This document shows positions 24,950-37,000 of a DNA stretch of 64,000 nucleotides, in pieces. This DNA is from Litoditis marina. Taxonomy: Eukaryota > Nematoda > Chromadorea > Rhabditida > Rhabditidae. The notes under the pieces were generated by a model. That model saw only the letters and a program-made list of their open reading frames with translations, was not told the DNA's origin and ran no database searches. The number at the start of each line of letters is the position of its first letter. Position 1 is the first letter of the stretch. A program made the position numbers and the translations under genes. The DNA is taken from positions 1-64,000 of the forward strand of contig CAXIWQ010000412.1 of assembly GCA_964036275.1 (NCBI GenBank), in the 5' to 3' direction.

Positions 24950-27440
24950 TGTGGCGCACAGCCACAAAATACGAATTAACGCGGTTATCGACTCTTTGCC
25001 TTGCAGCTACAGAGAACAGTTCATACGGCTATCAAATCTGTTGCTCCCAGCTACAAAACCTAATACGACAATCTATTCTGTGGCGCACAGCCACAAAATA
25101 CGAATTATCGCGGTTATCGACTTGTTGGCTTGCAGCTACAGAGAAAAGTTCATACGGCTATCAAGTCTGTTGCTCCCAGCTACAAAAACCTGATACGACA
25201 ATCTATTCTGTGGCGCACAGCCACAAAAGACAAATTAACGCGGTTATTACCTCTTTGCCTTGCAGCTACAGAAAAAAAATTCATACGGCTATCAAGTCTG
25301 TTGCTCCCAGCTACGAAAACCTAATACGACTTTATATTCTGTGGCGCACAGCCACAAAAGACAAATTAACGCGGTTATTGACTCTTTGCCGTGCAGCTAC
25401 AGGAAAAAGGTTATACGGCTATCAAGTATGTTGCTCCCAGCTAAAAAAACCTAATACGACTATCTATTCTGTGGCGCACAGCCACAAAATACGAATTAAC
25501 GCGGTTATCGACTCTTTGCCTTGCAGCTACAGAGAACAGTTCATTCGGCTATCAAGTCTGTTGCTCCAGCTACAAAAACCTAATACGACTATATATTCTG
25601 TGGCGCACAGCCACAAAAGACGAATTAACGCGGTTATTGACTCTTTGCCTCGCAGTTACAGATAACATTTCATACGGCTATCAAATCTGTTGCTCCCAGC
25701 TACAAAAACCTGATACGACAATTTATTCTGTGGCGCACAGCCACAAAGACGAATTAACGCGGTTATTGACATTTTGACTTGCAGCTACAAAAAAAATCAT
25801 ACGGCTATCAAGTCTGTTGCTTCCAACTACAGAAACATAATACGACAATCTATTCTGTGGCGCACAGCCACAAAACACGAAATATCGCGGTTATCGACTT
25901 GTTGGCTTGCAGCTACAGAGAAAAGTTCATACGGCTATCAAGTCTGTTGCTCCCAGCTACAAAAACCTGATACGACAATCTATTCTGTGGCGCACAGCCA
26001 CAAAAGACAAATTAACGCGGTTATTACCTCTTTGCCTTGCAGCTACAAAAAAAAGTTCATACGGCTATCAAATCTGTTGCTCCCAGCTACAAAAACTTAA
26101 TACGACAATCTATTCTGTGGCGCACAGCCACAAAATACAAATTATCGCGGTTATCGACTTGTTGGCTTGCAGCTACCGAGAAAAGTTCATACGGCTATCA
26201 AGTCTGTTGCTCCCAGCTACAAAAACCTAATACGACTATATATTCTGTGGCGCACAGCCACAAAAGACGAATTAACGCGGTTATTGACTCTTTGCCTCGC
26301 AGTTACAGAGAACATTTCATACGGCTATCAAATCTGTTGCTCCCAGCTACAAAAACCTAATACGACAACCTATTCTGTGGCGCACAGCCACAAAGACGAA
26401 TTAACGCGGTTATTGACATTTTGACTTGCAGCTACAAAAAAAATCATACGGCTATCAAGTCTGTTGCTTCCAACTACAAAAACATAATACGACTTTATAT
26501 TCTGTGGCGCACAGCCACAAAATACAAATTAACGCGGTTATTGACTCTTTGCCTTGCAGTTACAGAGAACATTTCATACGGCTATCAAATCTGTTGCTCC
26601 CAGCTACAAAAACCTAATACGACTTTATATTCTGTGGCGCACAGCCACAAAAGACAAATTAACGCGGTTATTACCTCTTTGCCTTGCAGCTACAGAAAAA
26701 AAGTTCATACGGCTATCAAGTCTGTTGCTCCCAGCTACAAAAACCTAATACGACTTTATATTCTGTGGCGCACAGCCACAAAAGACAAATTAACGCGGTT
26801 ATTGACTCTTTGCCGTGCAGCTACAGAAAAAAGTTTATATGGCTATCAAGTATGTTGTTCCCAGCTAGAAAAACCCAATACAACTATCTATTCTGTGGCA
26901 CACAGCCACAAAATACGATATAACGCGGTTATCGACTCTTTGCCTTGCAGCTACAGAAAAAAGTTTATACGGCTATCAAGTCTGTTGCTCATGGCTACAA
27001 AAACCTAATACGACTTTATATCCTGTGGCGCACAGCCACAAAAGACAAATTAACGCGGTTATTACCTCTTTGCCTTGCAGCTACAGGAAAAAGTTCATAC
27101 GGCTATCAAGTCTGTTGCACCCAGCTACAAAAACCTGATACGACAATCTATTCTGTGGCGCACAGCCACAAAGACGACTTAACGCGGTTATTGACATTTT
27201 GACTTGCAGCTACAAAAAAAAATCATACGGCTATCAAGTCTGTTGCTTCCAACTACAAAAACATAATACGACTTTATATTCTGTGGCGCACAGCCACAAA
27301 ATACAAATTAACGCGGTTATTGACTCTTTGTCTTGCAGTTACAGAGAACAATTCATACGGCTATCAAATCTGTTGCTCCCAGCTACAAAAACCTAATACG
27401 ACTTTATATTCTGTGGCGCACAGCCACAAAAGACAAATTA
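24950..27440 (+). repeat. Satellite B block, downstream copy of the about 2980-bp-offset duplication
   Basis: This is the partner of 21965-24460, carrying the same private markers in the same order. It lacks most of the one-base gaps of the upstream copy, so the intact monomer lengths are best read here. It diverges from the partner near 27440, where ATTACCTCTTTGCC replaces ATTGACTCTTTGCCTCGC. Confidence 0.78.
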
Positions 27441-29130
27441 ACGCGGTTATTACCTCTTTGCCTTGCAGCTACAGAAAAAAAGTTTATACGGCTATCAAGT
27501 CTGTTGCTCCCAGCTACAAAAACCTAATACGACTTTATATTCTGTGGCGCACAGCCACAAAAGACAAATTAACGCGGTTATTGACTCTTTGCCGTGCAGC
27601 TACAGAAAAAAGTTTATATGGCTATCAAGTATGTTGCTCCCAGCTAGAAAAACCCAATACAACTATCTATTCTGTGGCACACAGCCACAAAATACGATAT
27701 AACGCGGTTATCGACTCTTTGCCTTGCAGCTACAGAAAAAAAGTTTATACGGCTATCAAGTCTGTTGCTCATGGCTACAAAAACCTAATACGACTTTATA
27801 TCCTGTGGCGCACAGCCACAAAAGACAAATTAACGCGGTTATTACCTCTTTGCCTTGCAGCTACAGAAAAAAGTTCATACGGCTATCAAGTCTGTTGCTC
27901 CCAGCTACAAAAACCTGATACGAGTATCTATTCTGTGGCGCACAGCCACAAAGGACAAATTAACGCGGTTATTGACTCTTTGCCGTGCAGCTACAGAAAA
28001 AAGTTTATATGGCTATCAAGTATGTTGTTCCCAGCTAGAAAAACCCAATACAACTATCTATTCTGTGGCACACAGCCACAAAATACGATATAACGCGGTT
28101 ATCGACTCTTTGCCTTGCAGCTACAGAAAAAAGTTTATACGGCTATCAAGTCTGTTGCTCATGGCTACAAAAACCTAATACGACTTTATATCCTGTGGCG
28201 CACAGCCACAAAAGACAAATTAACGCGGTTATTACCTCTTTGCCTTGCAGCTACAGGAAAAAGTTCATACGGCTATCAAGTCTGTTGCACCCAGCTACAA
28301 AAACCTGATACGACAATCTATTCTGTGGCGCACAGCCACAAAGACGACTTAACGCGGTTATTGACATTTTGACTTGCAGCTACAAAAAAAAATCATACGG
28401 CTATCAAGTCTGTTGCTTCCAACTACAAAAACATAATACGACTTTATATTCTGTGGCGCACAGCCACAAAATACAAATTAACGCGGTTATTGACTCTTTG
28501 CCTTGCAGTTACAGAGAACAATTCATACGGCTATCAAATCTGTTGCTCCCAGCTACAAAAACCTAATACGACTTTATATTCTGTGGCGCACAGCCACAAA
28601 AGACAAATTAACGCGGTTATTACCTCTTTGCCTTGCAGCTACAGAAAAAAAGTTTATACGGCTATCAAGTCTGTTGCTCCCAGCTACAAAAACCTAATAC
28701 GACTTTATATTCTGTGGCGCACAGCCACAAAAGACAAATTAACGCGGTTATTGACTCTTTGCCGTGCAGCTACAGAAAAAAGTTTATATGGCTATCAAGT
28801 ATGTTGCTCCCAGCTAGAAAAACCCAATACAACTATCTATTCTGTGGCACACAGCCACAAAATACGATATAACGCGGTTATCGACTCTTTGCCTTGCAGC
28901 TACAGAAAAAAGTTTATACGGCTATCAAGTCTGTTGCTCATGGCTACAAAAACCTAATACGACTTTATATCCTGTGGCGCACAGCCACAAAAGACAAATT
29001 AACGCGGTTATTACCTCTTTGCCTTGCAGCTACAGAAAAAAGTTCATACGGCTATCAAGTCTGTTGCTCCCAGCTACAAAAACCTGATACGAGTATCTAT
29101 TCTGTGGCGCACAGCCACAAAGGACAAATT
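26790..29130 (+). repeat. 1170-bp tandem duplication within satellite B (9 monomers x 2)
   Basis: The blocks near 26790-27959 and 27960-29129 share an offset of 1170 bp. Markers are TGTTGCACCCAGC (27114 and 28284), AAGACGACTTAACG (27171 and 28341), TTATATGGCTATC, CCCAATACAACTATC and CTGATACGAGTATC (27916 and 29085). Boundaries are approximate. Confidence 0.82.
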
Positions 29131-32100
29131 AACGCGGTTATTGACTCTTTGCCGTGCAGCTACAGAAAAAAGTTTATATGGCTATCAAGTATGTGGCTCC
29201 CAGCTAGAAAAACCCAATACAACTATCTATTCTGTGGCACACAGCCACAAAATACGATATAACGCGGTTATCGACTCTTTGCCTTGCAGCTACAGAAAAA
29301 AGTTCATACGGCTATCAAGTCTGTTGCTCCCAGCTACAAAAAACTAATACGACTTTATATTCTGTGGCGCACAGCCACAAAAGACAAATTAACGCGGTTA
29401 TTACCTCTTTGCCTTGCAGCTACAGAAAAAAAGTTTATACGGCTATCAAGTCTGTTGCTCCCAACTACAAAAACCTAATACGACTTTATATTCTGTGGCG
29501 CACAGCCACAAAAGACAAATTAACGCGGTTATTGACTCTTTGCCGTGCAGCTACAGAAAAAAGTTTATATGGCTATCAAGTATGTTGTTGCCAGCTAGAA
29601 AAACCCAATACAACTATCTATTCTGTGGCACACAGCCACAAAATACGATATAACGCGGTTATCGACTCTTTGCCTTGCAGCTACAGAAAAAAGTTTATAC
29701 GGCTATCAAGTCTGTTGCTCATGGCTACAAAAACCTAATACGACTTTATATCCTGTGGCGCACAGCCACAAAAGACAAATTAACGCGGTTATTACCTCTT
29801 TGCCTTGCAGCTACAGAAAAAAGTTCATACGGCTATCAAGTCTGTTGCTCCCAGCTACAAAAACCTGATACGACAATCTATTCTGTGGCGCACAGCCACA
29901 AAGACGAATTAACGCGGTTATTGACATTTTGACTTGCAGCTACAAAAAAAAATCATACGGCTATCAAGTCTGTTGCTTCCAACTACAAAAACATAATACG
30001 ACTTTATATTCTGTGGCGCACAGCCACAAAAGACAAATTAACGCGGTTATTACCTCTTTGCCTTGCAGCTACAGAAAAAAAGTTTATACGGCTATCAAGT
30101 CTGTTGCTCCCAGCTACAAAAACCTAATACGACTTTATATTCTGTGGCGCACAGCCACAAAAGACAAATTAACGCGGTTATTGACTCTTTGCCGTGCAGC
30201 TACAGAAAAAAGTTTATATGGCTATCAAGTATGTTGCTCCCAGCTAGAAAAACCCAATACAACTATCTATTCTGTGGCACACAGCCACAAAATACGATAT
30301 AACGCGGTTATCGACTCTTTGCCTTGCAGCTACAGAAAAAAGTTTATACGGCTATCAAGTCTGTTGCTCATGGCTACAAAGACCTAATACGACTTTATAT
30401 CCTGTGGCGCACAGCCACAAAAGACAAATTAACGCGGTTATTACCTATTTGCCTTGCAGCTACAGAAAAAAGTTCATACGGCTATCAAGTCTGTTGCTCC
30501 CAGCTACAAAAACCTGATACGACAATCTATTCTGTGGCGCACAGCCACAAAAGACAAATTAACGCGGTTATTACCTCTTTGCCTTGCAGCTACAGAAAAA
30601 AAGTTCATACGGCTATCAAGTCTGTTGCTCCCAGCTACAAAAACCTAATACGACTTTACATTCTGTGGCGCACAGCCACAAAAGACAAATTAACGCGGTT
30701 ATTGACTCTTTGCCGTGCAGCTACAGAAAAAAGTTTATATGGCTATCAAGTATGTTGTTCCCAGCTAGAAAAACCCAATACAACTATCTATTCTGTGGCA
30801 CACAGCCACAAAATACGATATAACGCGGTTATCGACTCTTTGCCTTGCAGCTACAGAAAAAAGTTTATACGGCTATCAAGTCTGTTGCTCATGGCTACAA
30901 AAACCTAATACGACTTTATATCCTGTGGCGCACAGCCACAAAAGACAAATTAACGCGGTTATTACCTCTTTGCCTTGCAGCTACAGAAAAAAGTTCATAC
31001 GGCCATCAAGTCTGTTGCTCCCAGCTACAAAAACCTGATACGACAATCTATTCTGTGGCGCACAGCCACGAAGACGAATTAACGCGGTTATTGACATTTT
31101 GACTTGCAGCTACAAAAAAAAATCATACGGCTATCAAGTCTGTTGCTTCTAACTACAAAAACATAATACGACTTTATATTCTGTGGCGCACAGCCACAAA
31201 ATACAAATTAACGCGGTTATTGACTCTTTGCCTTGCAGTTACAGAGAACATTTCATACGGCTATCAAATCTGTTGCTCCCAGCTACAAAAACCTAATACG
31301 ACTTTATATTCTGTGGCGCACAGCCACAAAAGACAAATTAACGCGGTTATTACCTCTTTGCCTTGCAGCTACAGAAAAAAAGTTTATACGGCTATCAAGT
31401 CTGTTGCTCCCAGCTACAAAAACCTAATACGACTTTATATTCTGTGCCGCACAGCCACAAAAGACAAATTAACGCGGTTATTGACTCTTTGCCGTGCAGC
31501 TACAGAAAAAAGTTTATATGGCTATCAAGTATGTTGCTCCCAGCTAGAAAAAAGCAATACAACTATCTATTCTGTGGCACACAGCCACAAAATACGATAT
31601 AACGCGGTTATCGACTCTTTGCCTTGCAGCTACAGAAAAAAGTTTATACGGCTATCAAGTCTGTTGCTCATGGCTACAAAAACCTAATACGACTTTATAT
31701 CCTGTGGCGCACAGCCACAAAAGACAAATTAACGCGGCTATTACCTCTTTGCCTTGCAGCTACAGAAACAAGTTCATACGGCTATCAAGTATGTTGCTCC
31801 CAGCTACAAAAACCTGATACGACAATCTATTCTGTGGCGCACAGCCACAAAAGACAAATTAACGCGGTTATTACCTCTTTGCCTTGCAGCTACAGAAAAA
31901 AGTTCATACGGCTATCAAGTCTGTTGCTCCCAGCTACAAAAACCTAATACGACTTTATATTCTGTGGCGCACAGCCACAAAAGACAAGTTAACGCGGTTA
32001 TTGACTCTTTGCCGTGCAGCTACAGGAAAAAGGTTATACGGCTACCAAGTATGTTGCTCCCAGCTACAAAAACCTAATACGACTATCTATTCTGTGGCGC

Positions 32101-32769
32101 ACAGCCACAAAATACGAATTGACGCGGTTATCGACTCTTTGCCTTGCAGCTACAGAGAACAGTTCATACGGCTATCAAATCTGTTGCTCCCAGCTACAAA
32201 AACCTAATACGACAATCTATTCTGTGGCGCACAGCCACAAAATACAAATTATCGCGGTTATCGACTTGTTGGCTTGCAGCTACAGAGAAAAGTTCATACG
32301 GCTATCAAGTCTGTTGCTCCCAGCTACAAAAACCTAATACGACTATATATTCTGTGGCGCACAGCCACAAAAGACGAATTAACGCGGTTATTGACTCTTT
32401 GCCTCGCAGTTACAGAGAACATTTCATACGGCTATCAAATATGTTGCTCCCAGCTACAAAAACCTAATACGACTTTATATCCTGTGGCGCACAGCCACAA
32501 AAGACAAATTAACGCGGTTATTACCTCTTTGCCTTGCAGCTACAGAAAAAAGTTTATACGGCTATCAAGTCTGTTGCTCATGGCTACAAAAACCTAATAC
32601 GACTTTATATCCTGTGGCGCACAGCCACAAAATACAAATTAACGCGGTTATTACCTCTTTGCCTTGCAGCTACAGAAAAAAGTTCATACGGCTATCAAGT
32701 CTGTTGCTCCCAGCTACAAAAACCTGATACGACAATCTATTCTGTGGCGCACAGCCACAAAGACGAATT

Positions 32770-33160
32770 AACGCGGTTATTGACATTTTGACTTGCAGCT
32801 ACAAAAAAAATCATACGGCTATCAAGTCTGTTGCTTCCAACTACAAAAACATAATACGACTTTATATTCTGTGGCGCACAGCCACAAAATACAAATTAAC
32901 GCGGTTATTGACTCTTTGCCTTGCAGTTACAGAGAACATTTCATACGGCTATCAAATCTGTTGCTCCCAGCTACAAAAACCTAATACGACTTTATATTCT
33001 GTGGCGCACAGCCACAAAAGACAAATTAACGCGGTTATTACCTCTTTGCCTTGCAGCTACAGAAAAAAGTTCATACGGCTATCAAGTCTGTTGCTCCCAG
33101 CTACAAAAACCTGATACGACAATCTATTCTGTGGCGCACAGCCACAAAGACGAATTAACG
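32770..33160 (+). repeat. 387-bp local tandem duplication in satellite B (3 monomers)
   Basis: The unit beginning GACATTTTGACTTGCAGC at about 32780 is repeated at about 33167, 387 bp later. Both are followed by the CTTCCAACTACAAAAACATAATACG variant and the CATTTCATACGG variant. The unit is three monomers less three bases. Coordinates mark the first copy. Confidence 0.7.
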
Positions 33161-33906
33161 CGGTTATTGACATTTTGACTTGCAGCTACAAAAAAAAATC
33201 ATACGGCTATCAAGTCTGTTGCTTCCAACTACAAAAACATAATACGACTTTATATTCTGTGGCGCACAGCCACAAAATACAAATTAACGCGGTTATTGAC
33301 TCTTTGCCTTGCAGTTACAGAGAACATTTCATACGGCTATCAAATCTGTTGCTCCCAGCTACAAAAACCTAATACGACTTTATATTCTGTGGCGCACAGC
33401 CACAAAAGACAAATTAACGCGGTTATTACCTCTTTGCCTTGCAGCTACAGAAAAAAGTTTATACGGCTATCAAGTCTGTTGCTCCCAGCTACAAAAACCT
33501 AATACGACTTTATATTCTGTGGCGCACAGCCACAAAAGACAAATTAACGCGGTTATTGACTCTTTGCCGTGCAGCTACAGAAAAAAGTTTATATGGCTAT
33601 CAAGTATGTTGCTCCCAGCTAGAAAAACCCAATACAACTATCTATTCTGTGGCACACAGCCACAAAATACGATATAACGCGGTTATCGACTCTTTGCCTT
33701 GCAGCTACAGAAAAAAGTTTATACGGCTATCAAGTCTGTTGCTCATGGCTACAAAAACCTAATACGACTTTATATCCTGTGGCGCACAGCCACAAAAGAC
33801 AAATTAACGCGGTTATTACCTCTTTGCCTTGCAGCTACAGAAAAAAGTTCATACGGCTATCAAGTCTGTTGCTCCCAGCTACAAAAACCTGATACGACAA
33901 TCTATT

Positions 33907-33930
33907 CTGTGGCGCACAGCCACAAAAGAC
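33907..33930 (+). repeat. Left arm of the inverted repeat at the orientation switch
   Basis: These 24 bases (CTGTGGCGC through AAAAGAC) are the perfect reverse complement of 33977-34000. They are the last forward-oriented satellite B bases. With flanking monomers the arms extend imperfectly for many kilobases on both sides. Confidence 0.93.
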
Positions 33931-33931
33931 T
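33930..33931. other. Inversion breakpoint in satellite B
   Basis: Forward satellite ends in CCACAAAAGAC, where AAATTAACGCGG should follow. Instead comes TTTTTTCTGTAGCTGCAAGG, which is reverse-strand satellite. In the reverse array that motif is normally preceded by GAAC or AAAC, so the bases AC at 33929-33930 fit either side (2-bp microhomology). The orientation of every monomer is + to the left and - to the right. Confidence 0.95.
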
Positions 33932-33976
33932 TTTTTCTGTAGCTGCAAGGCAAAGAGGTAATAACCGCGTTAATTT

Positions 33977-34000
33977 GTCTTTTGTGGCTGTGCGCCACAG
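33977..34000 (-). repeat. Right arm of the inverted repeat at the orientation switch
   Basis: Exact reverse complement of 33907-33930, separated from it by 46 bases (33931-33976). The first mismatch outward is T at 33906 against G at 34001. Confidence 0.93.
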
Positions 34001-37000
34001 GATATAAAGTCGTATTAGGTTTTTGTAGCTGGGAGCAACAGACTTGATAGCCGTATGAACTTTTTTCTGTAGCTGCAAGGCAAAGAGGTAATAACCGCGT
34101 TAATTTGTCTTTTGTGGCTGTGCGCCTTAGAATAGATTGTCGTATCAGGTTTTTGTAGCTGGGAGCAACAGACTTGATAGCCGTATGAACTTTTTTTCTG
34201 TAGCTGCAAGGCAAAGAGGTAATCACCGCGTTAATTTGTCTTTTGTGCCTGTGCGCCACAGAATATATAGTCGTGGTTTTTGTAGCTGGGAGCAACAGAC
34301 TTGATATCCGTATGATTTTTTTTGTAGCTGCAAGTCAAAATGTCAATAACCGCGTTAATTCGTTTTAGTGGCTGTGCGCCACAGAATAGATTGTCGTATT
34401 AGGTTTTTGTAGCTGGGAGCAACAGATTTGATAGCCGTATGAAATGTTCTCTGTAACTGCAAGGCAAAGAGTCAATAACCGCGTTAATTTGTATTTTGTG
34501 GCTGTGCGCCACAGAATATAAAGTCGTAATATGTTTTTGTAGTTGGGAGCAACAGACTTGATAGCCGTATGATTTTTTTTGTAGCTGCAAGTCAAAATGT
34601 CAATAACCGCGTTAATTCGTTTTTGTGGCTGTGCGCCACAGAATAGATTGTCGTATTAGGTTTTTGTAGCTGGGAGCAACAGACCTAATAGCCGTATAAA
34701 CTTTGTTTCTGTAGCTGCAAGGCAAAGAGTCAATAACCGCGTTTATTCGTCTTTTGTGGCTGTGCGCCACAGAATATATAGTCGTATTAGGTTTTTGTAG
34801 CTGGGAGCAACAGACTTGATAGCCGTATGAACTTATCTCTGTAACTGCAAGCCAACAAGTCGATAACCGCGATAATTCGTATTTTGTGGCTGTGCGCCAC
34901 AGAATAGATTGTCGTATTAGGTTTTTGTAGCTGGGAGCAACATATTTGATAGCCGTATGAACTGTTCTCTGTAGCTGCAAGGCAAAGAATCGATAACCGC
35001 GTTTATTCGTATTTTGTGGCTGTGCGCCACTGAATAGATTGTCGTATTAGGTTTTTGTAGCTGGGAGCAACATATTTGATAACCGTATGAACTGTTCTCT
35101 GTACCTGCAAGGCAAAGAGTCGATAACCGCGTTAATTCGTATTTTGTGGCTGTGCGCCACAGAATAGATTGTCTTATCAGGTTTTTGTAGCTGGGAACAA
35201 CAGACTCGATAGCCGTATTAACTTTTTTCTGTAGCTGCAAAGCAAACAGTCGATAACCGCGTTAATTCGTATTTTGTGGCTGTGCGCCACAGAATAGATA
35301 GTCGTATTAGGTTTTTGTAGCTGGGAGCAACATACTTGATAGCCGTGTAAACTTTTTTCTGTAGCTGCACGGCAAAGAGTCAATAACCGCGTTAATTTGT
35401 CTTTTGTGGCTGTGCGCCACAGAATATAAAGTCGTATTAGGTTTTTGTAGCTGGGAGCAACAGACTTGATAGCCGTATAAACTTTTTTCTGTAGCTGCAA
35501 GGCAAAGAGGTAATAACCGCTTTAATTTGTCTTTTGTGGCTGTGCGCCACAGAATATAAAGTCGTATTAGGTTTTTGTAGCCATGAGCAACAGACTTGAT
35601 AGCCGTATAAACTTTTTTCTGTAGCTGCAAGGCAAAGAATCGATAACCGCGTTAATTCGTATTTTGTGGCTGTGTGCCACAGAATAGATAGTTGTATTGG
35701 GTTTTTCTAGCTGGGAGCAACATACTTGATAGCCGTATAAACTTTTTTCTGTAGCTGCAAGGCAAAGTGTCAATAACCGCGCTAATTTGTCTTTTGTGGC
35801 TGTGCGCCACAGAATGTAAAGTCGTATTAGGTTTTCGTAGCCATGAGCAACTTGATAGCCGTATGAACTGTTCTCTGTAGCTGCAAGGCAAAGAATCGAT
35901 AACCGCGTTTATTCGTATTTTGTGGCTGTGCGCCACAGAGTAGATTGTCGTATTAGGTTTTTGTAGCTGGGAACAACAGACTTGATAGCCGTATTAACTT
36001 TTTTCTGTAGCTGCAAAGCAAACAGTCGATAACCGCGTTAATTCGTATTTTGTGGCTGTGCGCCACAGAATAGATAGTCGTATTAGGTTTTTGTAGCTGG
36101 GAGCAACATACTTGATAGCCGTATAAACTTTTTTCTGTAGCTACAAGGCAAAGAGTCGATAACCGCGTTAATTCGTATTTCGTGGCAGTGCGCCACAGAA
36201 TAGATTGTCGTATTAGGTTTTTGTAGCTGGGAACAACAGACTTGATAGCTGTATTAACTTTTTTCTGTAGCTGCAAATCAAACAGTCGATAACCGCGTTA
36301 ATTCGTATTTTGTGGCTGTGCGCCACAGAATAGATAGTCGTATTAGGTCTTTGTAGCTGGGAGCAACATACTTGATAGCCGTATAAACTTTTTTCTGTAG
36401 CTGCACGGCAAAGAGTCAATAACCGCGTTAATTTGTCTTTTGTGGCTGTGCGCCACAGAATATAAAGTCGTATTAGGTTTTTGTAGCTGGGAGCAACAGA
36501 CTTGATAGCCGTATAAACTTTTTTCTGTAGCTGCAAGGCAAAAAGGTAATAACCGCTTTAATTTGTCTTTTGTGGCTGTGCGCCACAGAATATAAAGTCG
36601 TATTAGGTTTTTGTAGCCATGAGCAACAGACTTGATAGCCGTATAAACTTTTTTCTGTAGCTGCAAGGCAAAGAGTCGATAACCGCGGTAATTCGTATTT
36701 TGTGGCTGTGTGCCACAGAATAGATAGTTGTATTGGGTTTTTCTAGCTGGGAGCAACATACTTGATAGCCGTATAAACTTTTTTCTGTAGCTGCAAGGCA
36801 AAGTGTCAATAACCGCGCTAATTTGTCTTTTGTGGCTGTGCGCCACAGAATGTAAAGTCGTATTAGGTTTTTGTAGCCATGAGCAACTTGATAGCCGTAT
36901 GAACTGTTCTCTGTAGCTGCAAGGCAAAGAGTCGATAACCGCGTTAATTCGTATTTTGTGGCTGTGCGCCACAGAGTAGATTGTCGTATTAGGTTTTTGT

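Larger units (their letters stand above)
8107..33930 (+). repeat. Satellite B array, forward block, 130-bp monomer (about 199 copies)
   Basis: Continuous head-to-tail repeat. Each monomer contains, in order, TGTGGCGCACAGCCACAAAA, TTAACGCGGTTAT, TTGCAGCTACAG, ATACGGCTATCAA, GTTGCTCCCAGCTAC and CTAATACGAC. The period is 130 bp with rare 126, 129 and 131-bp variants. Subclasses are set by linked changes, such as CCCAATACAACTATC, CTCATGGCTAC, ATTGACATTTTGACTTGC with CTTCCAACTAC, and ATTACCTCTTTGCC, and these recur as blocks. Open frames of 60-280 codons on this strand are repeat shadows: they usually begin at a TTG in TTGCAGCTACAG, recur every 130 bp, and drift through all three frames. No gene, RNA gene or unique segment was found in this stretch. 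Confidence 0.97.

Noticed and set aside
34110..34300. A second breakpoint just right of the inversion
   Set aside because: The odd units here (GCGCCTTAGAATAG, the 4-bp deletion CGTGGTTTTTG, CTTGATATCCG) are point changes within correctly oriented reverse monomers, with no further orientation change.
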